Below, one piece after another: positions 26,801-37,100 of a stretch of 64,000 bases of DNA. The stretch's first letter is position 1, and every line of letters starts with the position of its first letter. A program made the translations under genes and the position numbers. The stretch lies in contig JAPFBE010000003.1 in assembly GCA_034336665.1 (NCBI GenBank), forward strand, positions 38,538,360 through 38,602,359, written 5' to 3'. This DNA comes from Luscinia megarhynchos. Taxonomy: Eukaryota > Chordata > Aves > Passeriformes > Turdidae. The notes under the pieces are model-generated. The model was not told where the DNA came from and searched no databases. It worked only from the letters and a program-made list of their open reading frames with translations.

Positions 26801-28948
26801 AAATTAAATTTTAGTTATATTCTAAGCAGAACCCACTCTGCATAAAACCTAAACGGAAGTGACAGGCACTACATCAGAAACACAGCAGAGCGCCAAATCC
26901 CCAGCTCAGTGTTTCTGCACCTTTCTCAGGTTCTTTACTGATTCCCACATGAAAGCAGCACAAGAAGTTAAGACATTCCAGTAGCTACTAGCCCTTGCAA
27001 AAATTGTAGGAGTTCCAAGCACAGTCAAGTTTGAAGACATCAATTTATCATTTGCCTATGCTAGTAAAACACAAAAGAATCTATGAAAGTAATTTCCATG
27101 CAAATTCATTTTGTTAGAGGTTTCCCAATATACTGCTATCTTAATGGTGACCTTCGGGGCTAGAAACTACTTCAGCAACACGAGTGCTATTAAATAGCAA
27201 TAAAAACATTTTGTTTTACAGAGATGCCACTAATGCAGCATTTTCAATACTGCATGCACTGATTCTGTCAGACAGCACCCTTGAGATGCCAGAAAGAAGG
27301 AAACAAACTAGGCCTTTTACAGGCCTTCTGTAGGCTCCAAAGGACTGACATCAAAGCTGTAAACTACTTAGTAGGAAGAGCAGAAGCCTTCCACATCTAT
27401 ACATACATACTCATGGCTACCAAAAACAAAGCTGTCAAACAGGATGAGCCCTCTGTTAATGTGAAGTCATCTCCAATTAAACAAGTTTGCTTTTCAAAAA
27501 GCTTCTCTTGCATACACCTTCACAGGAAAAAAGGCTTACTACATATATATATTTCCTAAGGAAAAATACTTCAGCAAAACACATGCCCTTTTCCTCTTTA
27601 ATCCCTTTTCAAAATTCCCTGCCCACAGAAACCACCTCTTTTACATGATTCCTAGAAACCGCTGAGGAGTTCTTTATAGTATTGCTATGAGGTAACATTT
27701 CTAGAGAGAAGCCCATTCCACACCCTCAGAGGGTGCACTGGGCAAAACATTTTCTGTAATTCATTGCATTCTCCTCCACTAGAACTCTACAAAAATTTTC
27801 CTTTTCAGGAAAAAAAAACCCCAGACTGTAAATTCTTTTTACAGTAAACAATTAGAAGTATGGCGCACTACTTTTCCCATAAAGAAACTAACTGCAGTGT
27901 CATTCAACTGTTACACAACACAACGTGCAAATGCTGTTTGTTCTTATCTAAAATAACATCTTTCTCTTAATACAATCTGTAGAAATAACAGATGAAAATA
28001 CAGCAGGTGTCTCAGTGAATTTACTGCAGAGGCTAAAGAAGGTTTTCTAGATAATTTCAGGTCTTCATCAAAAACATTGGTATGGTTCTGCAACGAGTTT
28101 ACTGCCTTTCCATGAAAAGGCAAGAAGAGAAAACCATAGTAAAGCTTTAAGTAACATCCGAAAGCACCATAAGTATCTGGGGTAAAGGGTGAGGTGGAGG
28201 GGATGGGGGGAAGAGACAACTCCTTTCTCTGTTAGCTAACATTTACAACTAAAAATAACACAAAACTACCCTCTACCCCAGAGTTCTCATAAGCTTGTGT
28301 TTAACAGAGGGAAAGGGCGTAAGGAACCTGAAATCACAGAAGCTCAGAATCAATCCGGTCAAAAAAGACCTCTGAGATCATCGAGTCAAACCTATGGCCA
28401 AACACCACCACGTCAACGGGACCACGGCACTAAGCGACACGTCCAGTCTCACAACGACTCCACCATCCTGAAGAGCCACATAACCCGCCGCACCGGAAGA
28501 AAATTAATTTTTAAGAAACATAACAAATAAAAATTCACGGTCCCTTGGATACGCCAGGGACCGGCCTCTCGGCTGCGGGAGCCCGCAGGCAGAGCCAGCA
28601 CCCGGGTTTCACAGCCCCGGCAGCCGCCGCTGCCGGCCGGCCCTGCCCGAGCACCGCGGGCCGCGGCCCAGCACGCACACAGCGCCCCGCAGCCGCTCGC
28701 CCCGCCGGGCGGCCCCGACGGCCACACGGGGAAGCGCCTCAGGGGAGACACCACCCACCCCCGCCCTCCCGCCCAGGGAACAGCCTCCGCCCGGCGACCC
28801 CATCCGACCCCATGCACGGGGAGCCTCCACCACCGGCAGCTCGGCGTCCCCAGGCTGCCGCCACTCCCGGGCCGGCCCCGCAGGCGACGCTCACCCCCGG
28901 CAGCCGCGCCCGCCGGCCGCCCCCGCGCAGGAGCGGAGCCACCGCCAT
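17791..28948 (-). CDS. PCCA: PCCA gene, 5' part (exons 1-4 of the coding sequence; continues past the left edge)
   Basis: Gene-level entry for propionyl-CoA carboxylase alpha subunit, joining exons 28895-28948, 21108-21185, 17950-17997 and 17791-17859 on the minus strand: 249 nt, 83 codons, no internal stop. The full vertebrate protein is about 700 residues, so roughly 12% is in view; the ATP-grasp core, the BT linker region and the C-terminal biotinyl domain with its AMKM biotin site lie beyond the left edge. PCCA assembles with PCCB as an alpha6-beta6 complex in the mitochondrial matrix and acts in catabolism of Val, Ile, Met, Thr, odd-chain fatty acids and cholesterol side chain. All exons are in phase 0 with consensus GT-AG splice sites. 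I see no frameshift or damage in the visible part. Confidence 0.95.
17860..17949 (-). other. PCCA: PCCA intron 3, only 90 bp
   Basis: The segment between the exon 3 donor (GTAAGT) and the exon 4 acceptor (TACTAG) is 90 nt and strongly AT-rich, with a long U-run in the transcript. It is close to the minimum size for efficient splicing in vertebrates. Both flanking exons are confidently identified, so the length is secure. Confidence 0.96.
17950..17997 (-). CDS. PCCA: PCCA coding exon 3 (start of biotin carboxylase domain)
   Basis: Minus-strand exon of 16 codons (48 nt) encoding TFEKLLIANRGEIACR. The KLLIANRGEIA signature marks the beginning of the N-terminal biotin carboxylase fold shared by PCCA, MCCC1, pyruvate carboxylase and acetyl-CoA carboxylase. 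The acceptor reads CCCTTTAG and the donor GTAAGT. Length and phase 0 boundaries match human exon 3 (c.184-231, from memory). The domain carries out ATP- and bicarbonate-dependent carboxylation of biotin, the first half-reaction of propionyl-CoA to methylmalonyl-CoA conversion. The YDPNEK exon upstream and the next exon downstream distinguish it from MCCC1 and PC, which share the ANRGEIA motif. Confidence 0.97.
17998..21107 (-). other. PCCA: PCCA intron 2
   Basis: 3.1 kb between exon 2 and exon 3. It has no recognisable exon, RNA gene or full transposon. The stretch 18230-18700 is somewhat less AT-rich but gives no family match that I can name. Confidence 0.93.
21108..21185 (-). CDS. PCCA: PCCA coding exon 2
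   Basis: Minus-strand exon of 26 codons (78 nt), with a strong polypyrimidine tract and CTACAG acceptor just above 21185 and a GTAAGT donor just below 21108. The peptide begins WETLCSRWCLI and ends YDPNEK; the ending is identical to the vertebrate PCCA junction before the biotin carboxylase domain, and the SRxCL motif also matches. The length equals that of human exon 2 (c.106-183, from memory). Both boundaries are phase 0. This segment links the presequence to the catalytic domain and probably includes the region around the processing-peptidase cleavage site. The first half diverges from human, as expected for a presequence; the YDPNEK end is the conserved anchor. Splice sites were read directly from the sequence. 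Confidence 0.95.
23515..23531. repeat. Poly-A run in PCCA intron 1
   Basis: Seventeen consecutive A following a G-rich stretch. Low complexity; no attached retroelement recognised. Confidence 0.93.
28332..28470 (-). mobile_element. CR1 LINE 3' end, minus orientation
   Basis: The plus strand reads as the reverse complement of an avian CR1 tail: a CAGAATCAATCCGGTC segment, then AAAGACCTCTGAGATCATCG, then CCAAACACCACCACGTCAAC, and a GGCACTAAGCGACACGTCCA stretch. These are standard CR1 tail blocks with light divergence and a deletion near the end. It sits about 430 bp inside intron 1 from the PCCA exon 1 donor. Confidence 0.88.
28895..28948 (-). CDS. PCCA: PCCA coding exon 1 (mitochondrial presequence, start codon)
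   Basis: The start codon is on the minus strand at 28948-28946, with G at -3 and G at +4, a good initiation context. Eighteen codons follow (MAVAPLLRGGGRRARLPG), ending at a GTGAGC donor (GT at 28894-28893). The peptide has no acidic residues and five arginines, as expected of a mitochondrial import signal; PCCA protein works in the mitochondrial matrix. The APLxxxGRRxRxP stretch resembles the human exon 1 peptide as I remember it. The exon ends in phase 0, as in mammals. It is shorter than the human first coding exon (about 35 codons). I chose this start because it is the first ATG in frame with the donor, it lies in the CpG island, and exon 2 continues in the same phase. Exon 1 identity rests on position, phase and composition, so it is less certain than exons 2-4. 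Confidence 0.82.
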
Positions 28949-29230
28949 GTCCGCGGCCGCCGCTGCCCGGCCGCCCTTTCACCCGCGCCGCCGGGGCCGG
29001 GCCGCGCGCAGCCAATCCCGGCGCGCGCCCGCCCGCCGGGGGCGGGGAGGGGCGCGAGGGGCCCGCCGCGCGCGGCACGTGCCCCTCGGGGCCGCGCTTG
29101 CGCGTGCCGCCCCAGGCGCGGCGGCGGCGGCTGCGCGTGCGTCCCCTCCGCGCTCGCGCTGCGTCCGCGCGCGCGGCCGGCGCGTGGGGCTGAGCGCGGC
29201 GGGACCGCGCCCTGAGCGCGCGCCCTGCGC
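28949..29230 (-). promoter_or_regulatory. PCCA: PCCA CpG-island core promoter and 5' UTR region
   Basis: Very GC- and CpG-rich DNA directly upstream of the PCCA start codon, without a TATA box. On the plus strand I can read CCAAT at 29012-29016 (inverted relative to PCCA, 64 bp above the ATG), a GC box gggggcgggg at 29038-29047, CACGTG at 29076-29081, and TGCGCGTGCG at 29132-29141, one base from the NRF1 core. NRF1, Sp1 and NF-Y sites are typical of housekeeping mitochondrial genes. The transcription start cannot be fixed from sequence alone. CpG-island promoters are often bidirectional, so a divergent non-coding transcript toward higher coordinates is possible. Confidence 0.8.
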
Positions 29231-29232
29231 CA

Positions 29233-29563
29233 CAGAGCGTCCCCGGCTGGAAGGGACCCGCGAGGGTCACCCAAGGGCGACTGCTGGGCCTGCTCAGCAC
29301 GGCCCCCGACCCAAGGGGAGCTGCTGGGCCTGCTCAGCACGGCCCCCGAGCCGAGGGCAGCTGCTGGGCCTGCTCAGCACATCGCCCGGGGCACGCCGTG
29401 GGCCTGAGAGCGCTGTCCAGAGCCTTCTTGGACTCTGTCAGCCTGGCGCTGGGACCACTGCCCTGAGGAGCCCGTTCCAGGCCCCATCCAACCCTGGGTG
29501 AAGAATCTTTTCTTAACATCCAGCCTAGGCCTCCCCGACACAGCTTCGTGCTGTTACCCCGAA
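29233..29563 (-). mobile_element. CR1 LINE 3' region, minus orientation, with internal tandem expansion
   Basis: The reverse complement of an avian CR1 is recognisable at both ends: GGCTGGAAGGGACC near 29245, and later GAGCGCTGTCCAGAGCC, CTTGGACTCTGTCAGCCTGG, GGGTGAAGAATCTTTTC and CACAGCTTCGTGCTGTT. Between them is a threefold 40-bp repeat, listed separately. The copy is unusually CpG-rich for a CR1, probably because it abuts the unmethylated PCCA island. The element reads toward lower coordinates, the same direction as PCCA. Confidence 0.85.
29271..29390. repeat. 40-bp minisatellite, three copies
   Basis: Units at 29271-29310, 29311-29350 and 29351-29390. The core ctgctgggcctgctcagcac is identical in all three, at 29281-29300, 29321-29340 and 29361-29380, exactly 40 bp apart. 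The flanking bases differ by a few substitutions and the third unit diverges at its end. It lies inside a CR1 copy and looks like a local tandem expansion of CR1 sequence. Confidence 0.95.
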
Positions 29564-30846
29564 CATAGGGGGCTGACTGCTCCTGTGCACCCGGAGGGGA
29601 TTCATTCCTCCCCTGAGCTTCCGTGGGGAGAAGGTGAAAAGCGCAACTGTGACAGCGTACCTGAGCCAAGCTCCTGCCCTAAGAAACACAGGCATGGTCG
29701 GCGTGAGAGAGATGCTCATCATCCTCTACTTCACATCATCTGCAGGAAGTACTTACTGCTTGGCTTCCACTGAGAAACTGCGAGTCAGCTCCTTCTGAAA
29801 TGACCTGTGCAGCTGGGTCCGGGTTCTGTGCTGCGGGTGTGCTGGATCTCAGCTGATGGCCAGGACAGAGTAGAGCTGAGCCCCAAGTAGACTGTCATCC
29901 CAGAAACGCTGTAAAGGTTTTACCTTGATGAGAGTGAGTAAGAAGTATCACTATTATCATCTCAGACCTCTGGTAAAATACAGCAGAGGCATTAACTGCC
30001 CATAGCACTGAAGCATAGAAAACACAGTCCAAGATGTCTAAACGAGCGTAGGAATAGGAGCAAATAGCACAAAGCATAGGAATAACAGGTTTTTTTCATT
30101 TAAATAACATTATTTCTACCATTTTTTCGCCAGTGGTGATGTAGGAGACAAGGGTAGACCTGAACCTCCTCTTCATCCTTACTACAGTAGAAGATCAAGA
30201 CTACATTTTATGATGCTGAAAGACAATTATTCTCAGCTAAGAAAAAGGAGTAGATCATAGTTTAGAGTTCACCCAAGACATGCTTTACAACAAGCCCCTG
30301 ATACAGTTAGAAGACAACAAAAAAATTACATCCATAAGAAAAATGTATATGAGCAATATACACATTTAGATTAGGAATAACCCTCTCAGAACAGGTCCCT
30401 GGGCAGGTAAGAAGGTGCTTTCTATACAGCCAGATGATTATGTAAGTGCAGGTTTTACCAGATTACATCGCCACCTCAATTCAATAACAGCCCTTACATT
30501 TTATACGTTTATAGTCCTCAGTAAATTCTCTCAGTCTATATATACTATATGTACAATCACATCCTGCATATTCCCATGCTGCAGGGAAGTACCAGAGGAG
30601 GGCAGAAGCTCCTGGGCAACTGGGTTCACCCAAACCCAGTGGATATTTTCATAGGACACTAAGTGCCTGTTCCTCTCAGAAAATCACAAGTCCCTACTTG
30701 CATTTTCACATACTATTGAAAATTTTGGCCTAGTTTTATTATTCGACATCACTTTTTAAGCCTCTTGTATTAGTACTTACTGATTCAAATTGAAAGGTAT
30801 GAAAGCTGTGACAAAATGAAAAAGAATAGAACACTAGTATCTGAAG
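29564..30846. other. Spacer between two CR1 copies, no gene seen
   Basis: Upstream flank of PCCA. It becomes AT-rich after about 29900. No exon, RNA gene or family match is recognisable. A divergent non-coding transcript from the PCCA island could run through it, but nothing in the sequence proves this. Confidence 0.6.
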
Positions 30847-31146
30847 AGAGAGTATCAAGAGGATGGAGCTAGGATCTTGTCAGCGGTGCTGGTCAATAAG
30901 ATGAGAGACAAAAGGAGAAGCTGAAACACAGCAAGTTCCACCTGAACATGAGAAAGATCTTTACTGTGAGGGTGACTGAACTTTGGAAGAGAATCCCCAG
31001 AGAAGTTGCGGAGTCTCCTTCCCTGGGGTTATTTAAAAGCCATCTGGAAACAATCCTGACTAACATGATGTAGGAGTCCCTGCCTCAGCAAGGAGTTTGG
31101 ACTAGAGGACATGCAGTGGTCCCTTCCAACCTTAACCATTCTGTGA
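30847..31146 (+). mobile_element. CR1 LINE 3' end, plus orientation
   Basis: It follows the CR1 3' consensus closely: GATGGAGCTAGGATCTTGTC, AAGTTCCACCTGAACATGAG, TTTACTGTGAGGGTGACTGA, CCAGAGAAGTTGCGGAGTCT, TTTGGACTAGAGGAC, then CCCTTCCAACCTTAACCATT and CTGTGA at the terminus. It is truncated at its 5' end, as most CR1 copies are. It is the clearest evidence in the window for a bird genome. Confidence 0.93.
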
Positions 31147-34100
31147 ACTCTGCTGCATACCAAAGATTGGCGAAATAACTTCTCTCCCTTTCCTCCCAAG
31201 TGAGTAGCAAAAATGAAATCATCATTGGTTCCCCTCTGTTGCACACTTACACATTTGCTCTGCTGCATTAACAATGCCTGCAACCACACAGGTAGGAACA
31301 AGAAAACTGTTCTTAATATGTCTAGAGCAGGTCACCGTATTATCGATAGTCACAAGCGAACCTTGCAGATTTTTTTTTCAGTGCACATGGAGAGCCTTGA
31401 CAGTAAGAGAGACCAAGAGCAGAAGGGAGGTGGACTGACCACATTCACCACTGCCTTAGGTGTATTAGATGCACAGAGATACACACCACAACATCGTGTT
31501 ACTGCATTAGAACAATATCCTGAGGCACCTGACGTCAGTTCCTCCTGCACACATAAAGCAAACAGTCACATGGCATCACCGGGGTGTTTTCTTTTCCTCT
31601 ACAGAGGAGATTCTGTTTGCCAGCCCCAGCTGAGGGATCGGCAGCCACCTACAGAGGCGCATCAAAGGAGGCCCCCCACAGCTGCAAAGGGAAACTGTCT
31701 GGGATTACACACAGACACCGCCAGCTGGGTGCATAAAAGAACTTGATGAGAAATGGCCTAATGCAAGCCTGTTACCAAGTGAAGCTAAGGCTCCTCACGA
31801 CTCGAAGGGACTGGGGGGAAAAAAGAAAAAAAAATGCTAATCTCTCTGCACATGAAGTTTTCTGCTTTCAGTATGATTTGATTCTGACTGACAGATTTCT
31901 ACTAGCAGCCTTTTTGTCTGTTTTGAAATGGGTAGTGCACACAAAATATAAAATTTTGTTTCTGTAAGAAAATAAAGATATGCAATAAATTAAGATCATA
32001 CACAATTACTATTGAACATTCAAAAAAAAAGAGAACTTAACATAAATCATCACTGCTAAAGGAATTGTAGATATTCAAAAGTTAAATTGCAAAACTAAAA
32101 TATCTACAGTAATTACAGGATGTATGAGTTTGGATAAAAACAAAGACCTTACTTCTGCATGCGTGTAAGCACATTTGTAATGCCATAACTCAATATACAC
32201 TCCTATCTCAGTGAAGCTGTTAACATGCAGAAAGTTAACCAGGTTTATAAGATACTGGAATGCTGTGCAACTTTCTCATTATTTTGAGGGGGTCCTAGAG
32301 AACTGCAGCTTTGAGTACTGAGAATTTCTTTGATCCTTTCATTATAGCAGAAAGTTACCTTCATCTTCTAACATAACCCCAAATTCAGACAGAAATCATA
32401 ATTTGTTGTATCATCACCTAAATTTTAAGCTGCAACCCAAGGAGAAAACTAGAGCAATTGCAATCCTTCATCTAATAGGGAATATATTGTATCAGATTTA
32501 CTGAACATGAAATGCCTTATGCACAAAAGCCTGTGCCTGAAGAACTCAAAGCTAGAAAAACTCTTTGAAGTATCTGTTATATATTCTGTAAACAGCCTTT
32601 TCTTCTATCAGCATTCTGCTCAACACTCTGCAAGAGACAGAAATTCAGCCTTAGAATCAGACTAGTCAATATGTCCCTGCATCTCTCCGCTTTGTATCTA
32701 CAGAAAAACCTTGACTGTGAAGGAAGATCCCTCATGCCAGATTCACCTAAGAGAGTCAAGAGCTGGAGGTGTTTTTAGACACCCCAGAGAAACCCCAAAG
32801 CCCAGTCACAAACACTGGGAAGCCAGGAGAGTCTGCAAGCTAATGGCTCCCTACCCATCTGGGGCACCTTAATTTCAACCCCATGCCCAGCTGCCCAGGC
32901 TTTGGAGTACAGTGTGGCTCTTTGGAGGTGGCAGGAACACCCTTCCCCCTCTAAGGCTTCTCAAGGCTACCACATAAACGCATGTTTCAGAGCTGACTTG
33001 ATCCTTAAATTGGCCTCCTGGCCTCAGGGAAGCATGTGGTCTCTTTCTCCAGGAGCATGAACCACCTAGGCATCATCATTCAACTTCCCCAGCCTTCAGG
33101 TCTCCTCAGGAAAGTCCTGAACCTCCCTGACTTTAGAATCTTCTCAGAGGCAACTCAAGCACTAGTGCATTTTTAGAGGGGCTTGACCTCATCCTCTACC
33201 TGGCTTCAGGGGTGGCATCCCCAAGCTAGGTGGAAGATGGTGAATCACCAAGCCAGGTTGCCTTCTTCTGTGATCCCCTTGGCCCCCAGGGACAACCTTA
33301 CGCTCTGCAACCACATAGTTTAAGAGGAGAGTTCTGGGAAATTTGGGTTTTGGTCAACCAAATTTGGGTCCAACTCTTGCTCAACCACACTGACAGCTTC
33401 AGCATCCCAGTTTCCTGCTGCTGGTCACGAACCCCCACACCCATTCTAACTACCCCAGCCATTCAGTCCCTACAACTCTTTGGGGGCAGCATGAGCTCCA
33501 GCATGGCCCCAGCCACCCCAGAGGAGCCTCAAAACCTAGGCAAGGGTGACTGAGGGAGCCCTCACCTACAGGGCACTGTCCTGTAGGATCTGAACAGTGT
33601 GGGCAGACCTGGGAGCTGGTACTGAGGTCCATCAACAGTCCCAGACTGCTGAAGGCAGGATGATGATTTGGGTGGGGGTCTATCCTGGAACTCCTGTCAG
33701 ATGGAGCAGCAAGAGGCAGGACTGAACACAAAACAGTGAAAATAGAGCAAGGTTCAGCATGGAGACAGGAACAGAGACTGGAGACAAATACAACAAAACA
33801 GCTTGTAGCAAGGCTGAAGGCTCAGGCCTGAGCTTAAGTGGATGTTCTAGGATATTGGCAGAGATTGTGGGTGAAGGCCCCAGGTGAGGCTGGTCAGGCA
33901 CATTAAAGACCAGTGCCCCAACACCCTGTCAAAGTTGCTCACTTCAGCACCGGGCTGGATGCAGAAAGATGCAGGAAGGAGCTCACACATTAGCGGAGTG
34001 AGAGTCCTTTTGTCTTGGGGACTATGTCTGGCTTTGTCCACTCTGATGATTTGGATCAAACACAACTTTTAACTTTCTCACATGCTCAGGATGTTAGAAG

Positions 34101-37100
34101 CCCATTGACAGAAGCATGATGTAAAAACTAGGAGTTAAGCACCGCCTGCTTCAGGCCTAGCTGGAGTCTGCACTGGAGCAGGGAGGTCAGGCAAAGACTG
34201 GGAAGCAGAGCACCTATCAGATAATTCCAAGCACTCGTGAGGTGCAGCCCTAAATGGCACATTTCGGGAAGGCATCGCACTTGGATGTGATGAAGTGGTA
34301 GCCCTTAATGAAATTTCTTACGAGATTAGCACAGGAATCTCAACTGCTTTGACACCAAGAGGTGATGTCTCTGTGGGAATTGTGTTTTTCCTTTGATTTT
34401 GTGGACTGAAGGGTTCTGCAAGATTGCATCAAAGTAGCAGAGATCCAGAGAGTTCTTTAAGGAGGAAGAGGATGAAAATCTGAAATTCATAGAGAGAAGG
34501 CAAAAGGAATCAAAAATATATTCCAGCAAAGCCTGGAAGTAAATGCCTCCTTAATGAAATACTAAAAGAGACTCACAGTCTGGGGAGAACTCAGACTGTG
34601 CCAATGTAAAGGTCTTACTTCCTCTTCAGGAGCCTTATGACAAGGGTGTTACGGAACTAGGATAGCCATGATGGTTCTACAAGTCTGAGCAAATGTGAAC
34701 TCACAGTGTTATTCACCCCATTGTACAGAAACTAGTTTCAGCTTGGAACCTTGCTGAACAACTCTTGGAGCTGTCACACTTGTAGGACCAAGGAAAAGTT
34801 AACACAATCATATAATTGTTGGGATTGCTGTTTAGCACCTGTGTGATGCCTCTAAAAGTTCTGCATGATGGGCGGGTCATCTGTCTGGGAACCAGGGAAG
34901 TGACTTTTAAAACCAGAGAGGTCCCGAGCACTTGTTGTGTATGAAATGCATTAAACAACTCAAGTGCGTGGACAAAAGTCTTGCTGAGTTGCTTCTCTGT
35001 GCTTCTCTGTTCACACTGAATGACAACGGGCTTGCCTAGTAGTCTTACATTTACTGCCTGCTTGTAATGTGAATACAGTTTTAAACAGCTTTGGATCCTT
35101 TCTAAGGCATTAGGAGTAACCCCAAAGATTAAAAACAAATTTGTAATTCATTTGGTTAAAAAAAAAAAGCATGTTGTCAGGACTAACAAAGATTTGCGCA
35201 ATGGCTGTCGGGGCTGTCAAGCCCTAACAGAGTCCTGGTGAATTCCTGCTGTAGTATTTATTGCCTGAAGCTTCACTGCTCAGTAAACAGAATGGTACAT
35301 TTAAATTTAAGATTGCTTTTAGAATTTGTTACTCCTGGGCATGGACAAGCTAAAGGAGATGATGAAATTCCTTAAAAGAGGCAATAAATTCAACAGGGCT
35401 AAATAATTTGTTTGGATTCCAGCCATGGCATGAAAGCTTGGAGCAAAAGAGGCAGGTTGGTTTGATCGAAAGGAAAAGAAGCTTTCTTCTTGGGTATGTA
35501 GTGCAACCATACCCCTGACTACAGAGATGGAAATGAAACAGTGAGGGAGGAAAGGGGAACAGGCATGAAAGAAAATATTTGCTCAGCTCTGTTCCTGATA
35601 GTGGCAGCCAGAACTGGCAATTGAAACAATCTCAAGTGGGTTAAAAAACTTGTCTTGCTATTGCAGCAAAGACGTATGTTCTTACCCATCTTCTCTAATT
35701 TCTGATGGATACACTGGAAATTTCAAACTTGTAAAAAGGAGTTCAAGAAGGTTGAATCTCAAAGTCAAGCAGCAATTTTGTTTAGTCACAGCTCTCTCTG
35801 ACACAAAGGGGTCTCTGTTGTGTGGATTTTCCCATGTCATTTTCCTCGGAACGATTAGTATTTTCTGTATGTGGCATAACATATGACACATTGGTGATAA
35901 TCCTCATATCAAGCATGAGAGTACTCCTGCCAGGTCCTTACTTTGCCTGTGAAGGTTATTTAAGCCCCTAAGTCTTTACAACTTTTCTCTGGTATTAATT
36001 TCTCAATGCCCACGGTTTCATATTCCTCCTTGGATCCAGTGATGACAAGGGAGGACAATACCTTCACCATAAGGCACTAGGAAGTGCTGGATTTTGGTAG
36101 TTCGAAGGGTGGTATAGATAACAAAGACCAGATGTTGAGGTATCAATTTCAGGAGCTCCTGAGCACAAATAAGATGTTAAAACTGAGGGAGGAGCACTTC
36201 AACCACTACTTGCTCTCTCTCTCTGCCTTTTCTAAGAAAAAGGGGATTCTACTCCGTTCAATCCATGATCCAGATTGGTGACTGGGCAAGGCTGGGATTG
36301 TCCTAATTGTCCTGGTCAGCCTCGCTGCACCCATGTCATCACCTCAATTACCCCATTTCAGCTCAGGTCAGGGTCATTATGGCTGCTCTGAGCTGCCTGT
36401 TCCTGAGTTATTGTTCAGATTTTCTGAGTTGACCTTGGACCCAGCTCATTACCTTGTCTCTGCCTGATGATGGTTGGACAGTCAGTGGGATCTATTGCTG
36501 TCACAGTCCCACTGGGCTGCTGTGGAACTGCCTCATCTGGGCTGTGTCCACTCTCAGCTCAGCTCCTGGCTTCCATAAACTCTGAAAATTCACCCCATTT
36601 TTCATGCTTCCTCCCCTGAAGCCTCATGAATCCACATCCTCTGCCCATGTTGAGGAGCCCCATTTCAGCTTGCTGGACTGCTGATGAGACCTGTTGCCTT
36701 CAAAACTGTTGCTCTGCTCACCCAACAGTGTGGGCACTGCCGTGCCTGTGCTGTGATCATCCCCAGCTCGCCTTCCCTTGTGAAGCAGCCTTGAGATTGC
36801 TCCTCTCTGACAGTCTGTAGGGATTGTAGGAGAAAGGGAAGACTGCAAGGGATGGCTGGGAAAGAGAGGGAGATGGGAGAACTCTGGGGAAGGTAGCATT
36901 TCCCTAGCTGCCACCACTAATTCTCATATTTCTGACAGCTGATCTCAGCTGTGTCAGAAGAGATCACAATGAATGTGCTGTTTCTCCAGCACTTCAGGAG
37001 AAGCAGCAATAGTTCCCTGTCTTTGGAGTTAGATATGTTCTCTTCCCATTCATCTCATTCCTGTTGAGAGCTACCAGCTTTGGAAAGATCTCTGTGTGGT

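Larger units (their letters stand above)
21186..28894 (-). other. PCCA: PCCA intron 1
   Basis: 7.7 kb between exon 1 and exon 2. It contains a minus-oriented CR1 tail at 28332-28470 close to exon 1, an A17 run at 23515-23531, and otherwise AT-rich sequence without a supported gene. The island-like first 350 bp next to exon 1 belong to the promoter CpG island. Confidence 0.9.
28541..29420. other. CpG island spanning PCCA exon 1
   Basis: Dense CpG dinucleotides and GC far above the flanking introns begin abruptly near 28541 and fade after about 29420. The island covers the start of intron 1, exon 1, the promoter, and part of a CR1 copy on its far side. Long open frames across it on both strands (for example 28545-29501 plus and 28449-29300 minus) are explained by the rarity of AT-rich stop codons and show no protein family signature. 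Confidence 0.9.

Noticed and set aside
28545..29501. 318-codon plus-strand open frame antisense to PCCA exon 1
   Set aside because: It crosses the promoter island and a CR1; the translation is Pro/Ala/Arg/Gly-rich with no domain. Long frames are expected in CpG islands.
31213..31746. 177-codon plus-strand open frame next to a CR1
   Set aside because: No recognisable domain, no Kozak or splice support; plausible by chance in 64 kb of six frames.
34713..35138. 141-codon minus-strand open frame
   Set aside because: No family resemblance and no neighbouring exon structure.
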